Positions 9,348 to 17,492 of a stretch of 64,000 bases of DNA are shown here, one piece after another. Each line of letters starts with the position of its first letter. Position 1 is the stretch's first letter. The stretch is from Leisingera sp. NJS204. GTDB taxonomy: Bacteria; Pseudomonadota; Alphaproteobacteria; Rhodobacterales; Rhodobacteraceae. The position numbers were made by a program, and so were the translations under genes. Where the stretch lies: contig NZ_CP035417.1 in NCBI RefSeq assembly GCF_004123675.1, positions 3,277,501 through 3,341,500 on the forward strand, read 5' to 3'. The notes beneath the pieces were generated by a model. That model was not told the origin of the DNA and did not search any database. It saw only the letters and a program-made list of their open reading frames with translations.

Positions 9348-10325
9348 TCAGACCGCCTGCCGGTCTTCCTGGCTTTCTGTTTCCGCGACCGCCTTCAAAA
9401 ACTTGTCAATGGCGTCGTGCATCTGCCGCAGGCCTTCTTCTTCCAGCGGATAGTGTCCGGCGCCTTTCAGCATCACCAGGTGCTTCTCACACGCCAGTTT
9501 GTCGAAGAACTTCGCCGAGGCCGTCAAGGGCGTCCAATGGTCCTCATCAGGCTGTGTCAGAAGTACCGGGCAGCTTGTGAATTTCTCCGGCGGCACCGCC
9601 GCCTTGTACCCCATGGTGCTGGTCAGGAAGGCCAGCGGCACCGAGGATCCGCCCGATGTCTTGTCTTTGATGAGTATGGCCTGCGCTTCCGGCGGATTGG
9701 TCAGGGCGCTCATCTTGACCAGGTACCGGAGCGGGAGATACATGCGTTTGAGCGGTGTCTTGGACAACAGGCCCAGAACGAACCCGCCGACCGCCTCGCT
9801 GATTGCGGGCAGCGGAAACTTGGAAATGATCTGGTCGACCTCAGAATCCCGCAAGTCAAGGAAGCACATCCCGATGATGCCCCTGACCCGTGGTTCCAGA
9901 GCTGCCACATGATAGGTCAGCATGCCGCCGGCGCTTAGGCCATAGAGGACGATCGGCCGGGGGTCCCGCTGGTATTCCGCGTCAATGAATTTCAGGGAGA
10001 TGTCGATCCAGTCTTCATAAGTGACCAGCCGTTCGTTGTTTTCCGTCATGCCGTATAAGGGCATGTCGATCGCCGTCACTTCAAATCCCCTACGGGCAAG
10101 GGCGGCCCCGGCAATCATTGACAGCAACCGTCCGTTTGTACCGACGCCGTGATGCAACAACAGACGCACCGGCGATTCCGGGTTCGCAAACCGTTCCAGA
10201 TGGATGGAACTCTTGCGCCAGGGAAATTCCGATTCTGCCGGTTTCACGTCTGCGGTTATCCCGATATCTTCCGGCAGGAATCTGTTTATCTGCTTCCAAG
10301 TCCCTGAAGTTTCATACGTTTTCAT
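9348..10325 (-). CDS. Alpha/beta hydrolase
   Basis: A 325-residue cytoplasmic alpha/beta hydrolase with no signal peptide. The triad can be placed: nucleophile Ser131 in YGLSAGGM, an acid in LTQPDEDHWTP, and His in GAGHYPLEEEG. The oxyanion strand LLLHHGVGTNG is also clear. The substrate is unknown; an ester, lipid or acyl-CoA-related role is suggested by neighbours, with enoyl-CoA hydratase downstream and a lipid/PHA gene island further on. It follows the 182-residue membrane protein gene with a 9-base gap, so the genes are cotranscribed. Confidence 0.85.
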   Translation of the reverse strand: MKTYETSGTWKQINRFLPEDIGITADVKPAESEFPWRKSSIHLERFANPESPVRLLLHHGVGTNGRLLSMIAGAALARRGFEVTAIDMPLYGMTENNERLVTYEDWIDISLKFIDAEYQRDPRPIVLYGLSAGGMLTYHVAALEPRVRGIIGMCFLDLRDSEVDQIISKFPLPAISEAVGGFVLGLLSKTPLKRMYLPLRYLVKMSALTNPPEAQAILIKDKTSGGSSVPLAFLTSTMGYKAAVPPEKFTSCPVLLTQPDEDHWTPLTASAKFFDKLACEKHLVMLKGAGHYPLEEEGLRQMHDAIDKFLKAVAETESQEDRQAV

Positions 10326-10334
10326 TTTCTCATC

Positions 10335-10883
10335 CTAGCGCAAAACCAACGGGAGAAGCAGGAAAGGGGTTGCTCCCATGAGCAGGAACAGGGTCCACTT
10401 TCCCGACGACGACACCTTGTAGCGGTGCAGAAACCAGGCGACGCAAGCCACCCCCAATCCGGCCTCCGCGATGGTTCCGGCCACAGGTGCGACCACCCAA
10501 AGCTGTAATCCGAACTCCGCCGTGTCCGGCCCGTGAAAATTGTGGGGATAACCCGTTACAAGATCACAAAGCTCATGGAGGATGACCAAACCAAAGCACC
10601 AGGCTGTCACCACCCAGTTTCTGAAGAAGATGTAAACCAGAAATCCCGCTGCCAACGCCCAGCCGAGCACGGGCAGCAAATCGTGACTGTACCGCATATC
10701 TATGGTCGCACTGCCGATAGCCGGCAAGATTGAGTCTCCAAGCTCTACCTGTTCTGCACCTGTGAAGACGAATATCAACATCAAGTAGTCGATGCCCTGC
10801 GCTACAAGGAGATAAAGCCAGATCGGTCCTTTCGGAGCCTCAGCCTTTGCCACCAGTGCGGTTGCGTAATGGCCGGAGATCAT
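10335..10883 (-). CDS. Multi-spanning membrane protein of unknown function
   Basis: A 182-residue inner-membrane protein with about five hydrophobic segments. Its conserved-looking polar residues sit near the membrane: GHYATAL at the N-terminus, GIDYL, RYSHDLLP, and ILHELCDLVTGYPH. The arrangement of His/Asp recalls the YdjM/DUF457-type membrane-bound metal-dependent hydrolase group, but I do not claim the family. Its start codon overlaps the stop codon of the 32-residue peptide gene (ATGA), which implies translational coupling, and it is followed closely by the alpha/beta hydrolase. Confidence 0.75.
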   Translation of the reverse strand: MISGHYATALVAKAEAPKGPIWLYLLVAQGIDYLMLIFVFTGAEQVELGDSILPAIGSATIDMRYSHDLLPVLGWALAAGFLVYIFFRNWVVTAWCFGLVILHELCDLVTGYPHNFHGPDTAEFGLQLWVVAPVAGTIAEAGLGVACVAWFLHRYKVSSSGKWTLFLLMGATPFLLLPLVLR

Positions 10884-10978
10884 TTGCGTTCCCCTTTGTT
10901 CACAACGGATACGGTTGCAACAAAGAGAATGATGTACAGAACGATTACTCCCGCTAACTGGATGTAAAGTATATTCAT
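10880..10978 (-). CDS. Small single-span membrane protein, 32 aa
   Basis: A very short gene. ATG 10978 is preceded by a purine-rich ribosome binding site (GGAAAGAGG, a few bases upstream). The product begins MNILYIQLAG, has one hydrophobic span of about 20 residues, and ends VVNKGERK with positive charges that suggest a cytoplasmic C-terminus. The stop overlaps the ATG of the next membrane protein gene (ATGA). No family recognised; by position it may be a small partner subunit of the 182-residue membrane protein. It is the first gene of the operon that runs to the enoyl-CoA hydratase. Confidence 0.75.
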   Translation of the reverse strand: MNILYIQLAGVIVLYIILFVATVSVVNKGERK

Positions 10979-11040
10979 GGATTACCTCTTTCCTGAACTA
11001 AATTTCCCCACTTCTAAATATCGCTATCTGGCGTTGATGT

Positions 11041-11060
11041 TGCCCCCCTAACGGGTGGTG
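11041..11060. promoter_or_regulatory. Poly-C/poly-G palindrome, candidate LAL-regulator operator (site A)
   Basis: TGCCCCCCTAACGGGTGG, 63 bases upstream of the 32-residue peptide gene. It is the weakest of six or so similar sites in the island and fits a C-tract, 4-7 base spacer, G-tract pattern. Confidence 0.5.
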
Positions 11061-11146
11061 GATCTGTGCCGGCCGCAATCGGACGAGGCTTTTTTTGTTA
11101 GGGTCTCAGGATCAAGATTCGCGAATGAGCAGTGACGGTGTTTGAT

Positions 11147-11425
11147 TCTAGGCCGTGTTAACAAAAGGGTTTCACAATGTGGGCTGAACGTGATTCAGGC
11201 GGGTATCTGCGACGGAGACCAGCTTGGCACGAGACCTGATGCCGGACGAGGATTGGGCGTTCTTTGAGCGGTTCATCCTGACAGCCCGCGCCCAGAACGG
11301 ATGCAAACCCACCGGCCACCGCCTTGTTCTTGATGAGTTTTTCTAGATTGCCCGCACCGGGCCACCGTGGCGCGAGTTTCCTGCAGACTTCGGAAAATGG
11401 TCATCCGCTCCATCTAACCGAATGG
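11147..11425 (+). mobile_element. Remnant of a second IS5-family element (transposase 5' end)
   Basis: From TTG 11224 the plus strand reads LARDLMPDEDWAFFERF, then NGCKPTGHRLVLDEFF, an in-frame TAG at 11344 where the family normally has Trp, and IARTGPPWREFP with FGKWSSAP. This is the N-terminal region of an IS5-family (IS427-like) transposase. Similarity ends near 11425, so only a 5' fragment survives. The bases upstream from about 11147 look like the matching IS end. It is not closely related to the other IS5 remnant in this window. Confidence 0.8.
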
Positions 11426-11663
11426 GTTCGCGAAGTGAAACCTGCATGGGCAGAGGTCTGCAACAACGCCCATCGGGTGCCTCACTCGTGATCACGTGTC
11501 CCTAACCTGACGAACATCGTCGAATGTAATGCCCCGAAAGTAGGCGCTGTCGGTTTGACGCCGAGCAAAGCGTGAGATCGCCAAAGCAACTTTCCGAAAA
11601 TACCTCGATAGATATTTTCGGAAAAATCAACGTGATCAATTCACCGCCAGACAGGGTATGGCG

Positions 11664-11909
11664 TCACTTCTTGGTGGGTTCCGTTACGTCGATCACGCCA
11701 CCGAACATGGACCTAAGCCATTCGGGGTTTACACTTGCTGAATTCATCCACTTTTCCATAAGCGCTGCTGGCGACATTTTCTTAATTTCGACTTCCATCT
11801 TCTTGTTCATGTCCTCAAGCCAAGCATCCTGCATTGGTTTGATTTCCGGCATCCCGAGAAATTCCCGCAATTCAGCTGGCGAGCAATCGGCTTCGACAGA
11901 TAGTTTCAT
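11664..11909 (-). CDS. DUF6489-like small protein
   Basis: An 81-residue soluble protein, MKLSVEADCSPAELREFLG at the N-terminus, followed by a helix with LEDMNKKMEVEIKKMSP and a C-terminal PEWLRSMFGG. From memory this layout (a DCTPEEAR-like start, then a Met-rich helix) matches the DUF6489 family, whose function is unknown. It stands alone between an IS remnant and the FadL gene, with a plausible AAGAAAG box upstream of the ATG. The lower GC content than the surrounding core genes fits an accessory origin. Confidence 0.7.
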   Translation of the reverse strand: MKLSVEADCSPAELREFLGMPEIKPMQDAWLEDMNKKMEVEIKKMSPAALMEKWMNSASVNPEWLRSMFGGVIDVTEPTKK

Positions 11910-12209
11910 AGTCTTTCTTAACGCTCCTCTGTTTAAGTTAGATTCAGGACAGTTGGTTGTCCGGAATTCTGACCCCGGTACCCGTCAGATTACATTACCC
12001 ATCATAAGACGGTGCGGGATCGGTGGCAATTTACGGCAATTGCCGTTTGCTTCCCGATAGCCAAACAAACCTCGGTGGATCCGCACCGTAGGACCGTGCG
12101 ATCGGTGTTAGGTCAACTGCAACGACGAGTAGCGCTTTCTCAGGTGGCATTATTTTCCCTCTATTTCTGAGAATCGAAGATACCTTGTTTATGGCATTAA
12201 AAAGAGTAG
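11910..12209. other. Intergenic region without recognised genes
   Basis: Some 300 bases between the DUF6489-like gene and the end of the FadL gene, both minus strand. A perfect 12-base palindrome CGGCAATTGCCG lies at 12035-12046 inside a slightly larger inverted repeat (12026-12045). It could be an operator for the DUF6489-like gene, about 120 bases upstream of its start. Nothing else recognised. Confidence 0.4.
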
Positions 12210-13400
12210 TCAGAATTTGATATCCAGCCCCAGTTTGGCGACGAAGATGGCGTCATTACCAATGGAATAGCGGATCTCGGGTGGAGTAGACCGGGCCGTT
12301 CCGGAGCTTTGGAAGTTTACCGCACCGCCAAATGTCACAGCAGCATTCTCCGCGATCTGGTACCGCGCGCCTCCGCCGACCGTCCAGCTCTCCTTGGTCG
12401 GGGTCCAACCAGTGGAGGTGGACGAATCCCACTTGACGAAGGCGCTGAGGCCTAACTTGTCGTTGACCCGGCGAGCGACACCTACTCTCGCGCTCCAGCC
12501 ATCCTTAAGGCGGGGGCTGTATTCGGCGATCTGGGTGCCTGCACCGCTCAGAAAGATCGGAAAATCACCCCAGGCACTCCATTCCTGCCATTTCAAATCA
12601 GCCTGCACCAGCCAGCCAGGGGCAACCCCGGATTGCAGCTTCAGCTCAAGGCTCTGCGGGACCGGGAGATTGACATGGATCGCCCGCCGGCTCAGTTCGG
12701 CCCCGCTCGACCCGATGACGAAATCTCCGCGAAGCCGAACATCAGACTCGCTGGTATACAGGAGCAGCACGCGAAAGGCTTTTTCGGGCAACTCGTAAGC
12801 CAGCCCGGCCTGCCAGCTCAGCGCGGTATTCGAACCGCCAAAATCTAGCGCCGAGAAGGTTTCGGCCGTGGTGCCCGGTACAACGCCGGCGGCCAGGTTC
12901 TGGGTCCTGATCGCATCGCCCTTCACCGCGCCGACACCGGCGATAAAGCGAAGCGCCCCCTTTGCTAGAGGATGGCGGTAGGAGCAGGCGGTGCGTATCT
13001 GCCGCATGTTGATTTCGAAGTCGATGACCTTGAAGCGGCCCTGCCAGCCCGGTGAGAAATGGGCGTTGACATTCAGCGGCTCGTTGTAGCCGAACAGGCA
13101 ACCGATCCGGTCGGTAAGGTCCATCTTCACGGAGCCCTCGAAGATAATCAGGTTTTCAGCGGGGTCGCTTGTCCGTGCGCCAGTGGTCACCGGTGCGCCG
13201 GTGCGATCGACAGCGCTTTGCACGGTGAACTTGCGTGTGGGCACGACGAATGTTGTCGAGAATCCCGCCGAGTTTCCCGGTGTGAACAGACGGTCAACCG
13301 ACGGCGACGTGCGCTCGAAGCCTGCGGCCCATGCTTGGGTGGCAGACAGTGCCCCCGCCAGAACGATAGCGGGCAGGCTAAGTATCCGGTTTTCGAGCAT
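12210..13400 (-). CDS. FadL/OmpP1/TodX-family outer membrane transporter
   Basis: A 396-residue outer-membrane beta-barrel protein of the FadL family, which moves long-chain fatty acids and other hydrophobic compounds across the outer membrane. ATG 13400 has an AGGAG box upstream and gives a clear signal peptide (LSLPAIVLAGALSATQAWA, cut before AGFERTSPS). The mature protein shows alternating amphipathic strands, WSARVGVARRVNDKLG and YQIAENAAVTFGGAVNF type blocks, and ends with a C-terminal Phe (AKLGLDIKF), the usual outer-membrane assembly signal. It lies 74 bases downstream of the acyl-CoA dehydrogenase on the same strand, probably the same transcript. Confidence 0.9.
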   Translation of the reverse strand: MLENRILSLPAIVLAGALSATQAWAAGFERTSPSVDRLFTPGNSAGFSTTFVVPTRKFTVQSAVDRTGAPVTTGARTSDPAENLIIFEGSVKMDLTDRIGCLFGYNEPLNVNAHFSPGWQGRFKVIDFEINMRQIRTACSYRHPLAKGALRFIAGVGAVKGDAIRTQNLAAGVVPGTTAETFSALDFGGSNTALSWQAGLAYELPEKAFRVLLLYTSESDVRLRGDFVIGSSGAELSRRAIHVNLPVPQSLELKLQSGVAPGWLVQADLKWQEWSAWGDFPIFLSGAGTQIAEYSPRLKDGWSARVGVARRVNDKLGLSAFVKWDSSTSTGWTPTKESWTVGGGARYQIAENAAVTFGGAVNFQSSGTARSTPPEIRYSIGNDAIFVAKLGLDIKF

Positions 13401-13474
13401 TTTCCAACTCCTGCGATGCCATATTCCAGTACAGGCGTCCGGGTGCATCGCGGCCCGCTGCCAGTCAATTTTGT

Positions 13475-14656
13475 TTAGACGAAAGCGCTGGTCCCGGTCA
13501 GGGCGCGGCCGACGATCAAGGTGTTGATCTCACGCGTGCCTTCGTAGGAATAGATCGCCTCGGCGTCGGCGACGAAGCGGCCGACCTGCTCTTCCAGCAG
13601 AATGCCGTTGCCGCCAAGAAGCTCTCGCGCCAGACCAACCGTCTCGCGCGCCGAACTTGTACAATAAGCTTTGGCAAGCGATGCCTGTTCCTCCGAGCAG
13701 CCGCCCTCGTCAATCAACGCCGACAGGCGATGGCAGAGGGTCATCGACGTGGTGATCCCGCTCAGCATCCGCACCAGCAGATCCTGGACCAGCTGAAAGC
13801 CACCGATCGGCCGTCCGAATTGCTCCCGGCGCTTGGCGTAGGCGAGGGCGTGTTCGAAGGCACCGAGCGCGCATCCTGTCGCCTGCCAGGCGACATAGGC
13901 GCGGGTCAGGCGCAGCACCTTGGCGGTGTCGGCGAAACTGTTGGCGTTCGTCAGCTTGTTCTCATCGGGTATGCGGCAGTCGTCGAGCGTGATCATCGCG
14001 TTCTGCACCACACGCAGCGCGATCTTGTCTTGCATCACTTCGGTGGAATAGCCGGGGGTTCTCTTCTCGACGACGAAGCCCTTGACCTGATTGTCCGTGA
14101 CGTCGCGCGCCCAGATAACGTTGACGTCGGCGAAACTTGCGTTTCCGATCCATCGCTTCCGGCCGTTCAGCACCCAATTGCCGCCGTCACGCCGCGCTGT
14201 CGTCTGCAAGCCCCCGGCCGCCGCCGAGCCGACCTCGGGCTCGGTCAGGCCGAACGATCCGATCTTCTCGAGCCTGGCCATGGCCGGAAGCCAGCGCTGG
14301 CGTTGTTCCTCCGAGCCACAAAGATAGATCGATGCCGCACAAAGCCCGCCATGGACCCCCAGGAAAGTCGCCATCGATGGATCGGTTCGGCCGACCTCAA
14401 GCGCGATAAAGCCCTCGAGCAGGGCGGATCGGCCACGAAACCCGTATCCCTTGTAGGAAACACCCACGATACCGAGCTTGGCAATCTCTGGAACCAGCTC
14501 GTGCGGGAAGCTCGCGCGGGTCCAATGGTCGTTGATGACCGGGGCGACCTGGTCGATCATCAGGGTGCGCAAATCTGCAAGCAGCGCCTGATCCTCTGTC
14601 GGCAGCGTGTAACGAAGCGCGTAGAAGTCTCCTGGCCAGGCGTCTGCGTTGGTCAT
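13475..14656 (-). CDS. Acyl-CoA dehydrogenase (glutaryl-CoA dehydrogenase-like branch)
   Basis: A 393-residue FAD enzyme that forms a 2,3-double bond in an acyl-CoA. ATG 14656 (MTNADAWPGDFYALRYTL) has a GGGGGA box upstream; the longer open frame would include the operator-rich intergenic DNA. Motifs visible: FGLTEPEVGSAAAG (FAD/substrate loop), WVLNGRKRWIGN, and the C-terminal EAIYSYEGTREINTLIVGRAL, where the Glu of YEGT corresponds to the catalytic base of glutaryl-CoA dehydrogenases. The ligand specificity cannot be settled by eye. It is divergent from the LAL regulator gene, with two G-tract sites between them. Confidence 0.9.
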   Translation of the reverse strand: MTNADAWPGDFYALRYTLPTEDQALLADLRTLMIDQVAPVINDHWTRASFPHELVPEIAKLGIVGVSYKGYGFRGRSALLEGFIALEVGRTDPSMATFLGVHGGLCAASIYLCGSEEQRQRWLPAMARLEKIGSFGLTEPEVGSAAAGGLQTTARRDGGNWVLNGRKRWIGNASFADVNVIWARDVTDNQVKGFVVEKRTPGYSTEVMQDKIALRVVQNAMITLDDCRIPDENKLTNANSFADTAKVLRLTRAYVAWQATGCALGAFEHALAYAKRREQFGRPIGGFQLVQDLLVRMLSGITTSMTLCHRLSALIDEGGCSEEQASLAKAYCTSSARETVGLARELLGGNGILLEEQVGRFVADAEAIYSYEGTREINTLIVGRALTGTSAFV

Positions 14657-14726
14657 GTGAATCCCCCTTGTAACGTCCAACCGGCTGATCGGTATTATGG
14701 TGCATTCTGATGATCCGCCGGTATGA

Positions 14727-14772
14727 TGCCCCCCACAAAGGGGGGGTCGCGATTTTACGGATGGGGGGTTAG
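14727..14772. promoter_or_regulatory. Poly-C/poly-G sites in the acyl-CoA dehydrogenase / LAL regulator divergent promoter (sites B1, B2)
   Basis: B1 is CCCCCCACAAAGGGGGGG at 14729-14746, a near-perfect palindrome about 75 bases from the dehydrogenase ATG. B2 is ATGGGGGGTTAG at 14761-14772, about 115 bases before the regulator start. MalT, the archetype of this regulator class, recognises GGGGA(T/G)GAGG boxes, so G-tracts are a plausible target of the regulator encoded next door. Confidence 0.6.
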
Positions 14773-14883
14773 CGGTGGCTAGGGCCGGCAAACATGCCTG
14801 AGATTTTCCGGACGCCTGCACGCCCGCCCGGAGTTTGACACAAGGCAAGTATCCAACCATCTTGATACCGAGGGAGTTCTCTA

Positions 14884-17412
14884 GTGCGAAATACGCAGAA
14901 GTTTTCTCCGCCGCGGGGGCGATCGGAATTCATCCTACGTGAGGCGGCATACTCCAGGCTGCTCGACTCCGACCTGTCGTTGCTGGTCGCACCGCCTGGC
15001 TACGGCAAGACGAGCCTGCTTTCACACCTATGGCGAAATGAGCGCGGGCGCGATGGTGCAACTGTCGCGTGGCTCACCGTCAATAAGACAGACGAAGCCC
15101 AGGGGATGTTCCTGCCATCGCTTGAAAATGCTGTCATGATGGCACTCACGGTCGCAGGGCGGCCCGGTCCTGGCAGGCTCGCCCGAGGCTGGAGCAACGC
15201 GCGAAACCTTGCTGACGCACTTACTGCCGAGGCCATCCGGGCCGATCGGGACGTGCGTTTGATCATCGATGACATCCATCTGCTACAAGACCCGGAATCG
15301 CTGGATGCAATTACACATATTGCCCGTCGTGGGGCGATCAGCCTGGCGCTGGCTGGCCGAATGCTTCCTGAGGCGCTTGAAATTCCGTGGGCGGGCGCCG
15401 CGTTGATGAGCGCCGAGGATCTGCGCCTTGATCTTGAGGAAACCCAGACCCTGTTTGAACGCTTGACCGGCGGCCAGGTTCCGCACGACCACGCGATATA
15501 CAGCATGACCGAGGGCTGGCCTGCCGGCGTCGCGTTAATCGCACTCGGTGTAAAGTGTTCGACCGTGGCCGCATCGGCCGGCCAAGATCCTGAGTCCGGC
15601 TATCTCAGCAGCCTGTGTGACAGCTTTTCACCGGATGAACTGGACCGCCTGTCGCGGCTGTCGATCTTCTCGAGCTTTACACCGGACATAGCGGCTTTGG
15701 TGATAACCGATACACCGATTGATCCTTTCTTCGAGGAAGTCGTCTTACGCTGTCCGCTGGTTGAGCGCTGGGGCGACGCCAGTGTCATGCGGTTTCACCC
15801 GATGCTGCAGGAGCATTTTGCGACACTCCTTGCACAAAAGGGCGAGCACGCGCTGACCGGGCTCCATGCGAAAGCCTCCGCGGGGCTGTTGCAGATGGGT
15901 AAGTGGCACGAAGCAGTGCACCATGCGTTTTGTGCGGGCCGTCCCGAGCGAGCCGGTGCGATCATTCTCGATCATGCCCGGGAATTGCTGAGTGACGGCA
16001 GTCTGCCGCTACTGCTGCAATTCCTGGAGCGCATCCCCGAAGGATACCGCGTGGACGATCCCCGCATGCAGCTGCTTGAGGCATGGGTATACTCGATGAC
16101 CCACAAAGCACCGAAAGCACTGCGTATTCTGGACCAGATCAAAGACCCTGAGGCGGTCGATCCGGTTTTCGCGACTGAGTTGCAGGTGGTGCGCGCTGTA
16201 GCGCTGATCGTGGTCGAGAAAATCGACGCCGCGAGAGAGACGGTCCGCCAGATCACGGACGATGCGGTCTGCACCGAACGTTGGGTTCGTGAGGTCCTGC
16301 GCAACATTGAAAGCTATCTGAACTTTAGATCTGGAGCTTTCGCCCAGGCGCGCACCGTACCCGATTGCACGCTGCCGATTAAGCGGACTTACCAGCTTGT
16401 GTTCTCTGCCATGTCCTGGGCCGAGCAGGGCCGTTTGAGCGCGGCGCATCGCCAGTTTGAGAGAGAGTTCAAGCAGGCTCGAATTTCCTTCCCCGACGAT
16501 TCGGCAATTGGCGCGGTGATCTACGCGTTCCATTCCGCCATCCTGTTTGCCCGGGGCGACCACGAGGCGATCGTCGAGCGCCATTTCCGCTATGAGGCCA
16601 TAATCCGCGAAGCCTGTCCGCTTGATGCCCTGCGATTGTCGACCATTGCACGGGCGCGGGTCGATGCCGCAGCCGGCTTCTTCGATATTGCGCAGGATCG
16701 GCTGGAAACTGTTGTTGCCTTGGCGCGAGAACGCAGCTGGCACCGGCTTGATGCCGCCTGCTGCGCCGAGCGGGCGCGGCTCTGGATGCAGCAGGGCGAT
16801 CTTGCCGCCGCGCAACGGCTTTTAAAGCGGCTAGAGCTCATAGCCGATCGGGACCGGATCGACGCCTCGGCGATGAAAGAAATTCGCGTATCTATCGATA
16901 CGACCCGGATCAGGCTCGATATCCTGTCCGGCCAAGCCGGGCAGGCCGCGATTGCCGCCGAGAAGATGCTCGACGATTTCATGGCCACCGGCTTTATCTT
17001 CCGCGCCACGCGTATGCGGCACCTGCTTGGCGTCGCCCTTCTGGCTGCAGATGAAAGGATTCGCGCGACACAGGTGCTTGGTTCGCTGCGCAGCTGGGCC
17101 AATGACGAGCAGGCGGAGGCTGTTCTAACGCTTGAACCGCCCTTCTCGGCAAGCCATTTTCACAAGCACGCGCCGTCCGCAGACAGCGGCAGGAATGAGC
17201 CGCATGACCAGCTAAATCCACGCGAGCACGACGTGATCAAGCTGGCTGCGACAGGCCGGACGAACAAAGAGATCGCACGCGGACTTGACGTCAGTCCCGA
17301 GACGGTCAAATGGCATCTGAAGAACATTTACAGCAAGCTTCACGTTAACAACCGCGTCGAAGCCATCGCCAAGCTTCACCGTATTGACGTAGGTGTCAGC
17401 AAGACTGGCTGA
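14884..17412 (+). CDS. LAL-type (MalT-like) ATP-binding LuxR-family transcriptional regulator
   Basis: An 842-residue large LuxR-type activator. The N-terminal ATPase has Walker A APPGYGKTS (36-44) and Walker B LIIDDIH (126-132), followed by a MalT-like winged-helix and a long TPR-like helical middle. The C-terminal LuxR HTH (about 778-838) reads LNPREHDVIKLAATGRTN, then KEIARGLDVSPETVKWHLKN. The start is GTG 14884, with GAGGGAG some 10 bases upstream. Such regulators are switched on by a ligand (maltotriose for MalT) plus ATP, then oligomerise on repeated sites. Its position amid FadL, acyl-CoA dehydrogenase and aldehyde dehydrogenase, and the G-tract palindromes at each island promoter, make it the likely activator of the island; the inducer is unknown. 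Confidence 0.92.
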   Translation: MRNTQKFSPPRGRSEFILREAAYSRLLDSDLSLLVAPPGYGKTSLLSHLWRNERGRDGATVAWLTVNKTDEAQGMFLPSLENAVMMALTVAGRPGPGRLARGWSNARNLADALTAEAIRADRDVRLIIDDIHLLQDPESLDAITHIARRGAISLALAGRMLPEALEIPWAGAALMSAEDLRLDLEETQTLFERLTGGQVPHDHAIYSMTEGWPAGVALIALGVKCSTVAASAGQDPESGYLSSLCDSFSPDELDRLSRLSIFSSFTPDIAALVITDTPIDPFFEEVVLRCPLVERWGDASVMRFHPMLQEHFATLLAQKGEHALTGLHAKASAGLLQMGKWHEAVHHAFCAGRPERAGAIILDHARELLSDGSLPLLLQFLERIPEGYRVDDPRMQLLEAWVYSMTHKAPKALRILDQIKDPEAVDPVFATELQVVRAVALIVVEKIDAARETVRQITDDAVCTERWVREVLRNIESYLNFRSGAFAQARTVPDCTLPIKRTYQLVFSAMSWAEQGRLSAAHRQFEREFKQARISFPDDSAIGAVIYAFHSAILFARGDHEAIVERHFRYEAIIREACPLDALRLSTIARARVDAAAGFFDIAQDRLETVVALARERSWHRLDAACCAERARLWMQQGDLAAAQRLLKRLELIADRDRIDASAMKEIRVSIDTTRIRLDILSGQAGQAAIAAEKMLDDFMATGFIFRATRMRHLLGVALLAADERIRATQVLGSLRSWANDEQAEAVLTLEPPFSASHFHKHAPSADSGRNEPHDQLNPREHDVIKLAATGRTNKEIARGLDVSPETVKWHLKNIYSKLHVNNRVEAIAKLHRIDVGVSKTG

Positions 17413-17413
17413 C

Positions 17414-17478
17414 TGCCCCCCCGTTCGTGGGGGTCCTGTTGTCCAGCAGACCTTTACCTCTAGGGGGGAACAAACCCC
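17414..17478. promoter_or_regulatory. Poly-C/poly-G sites before the aldehyde dehydrogenase (sites C1, C2)
   Basis: C1, CCCCCCCGTTCGTGGGGG at 17416-17433, starts 4 bases after the regulator stop codon. C2, GGGGGGAACAAACCCC at 17463-17478, has the tracts in reverse order. Both lie within 80 bases of the aldehyde dehydrogenase ATG. C1 could alternatively act as a hairpin, but it has no T-run behind it. Confidence 0.55.
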
Positions 17479-17492
17479 GCGAGGCGCGTGCA

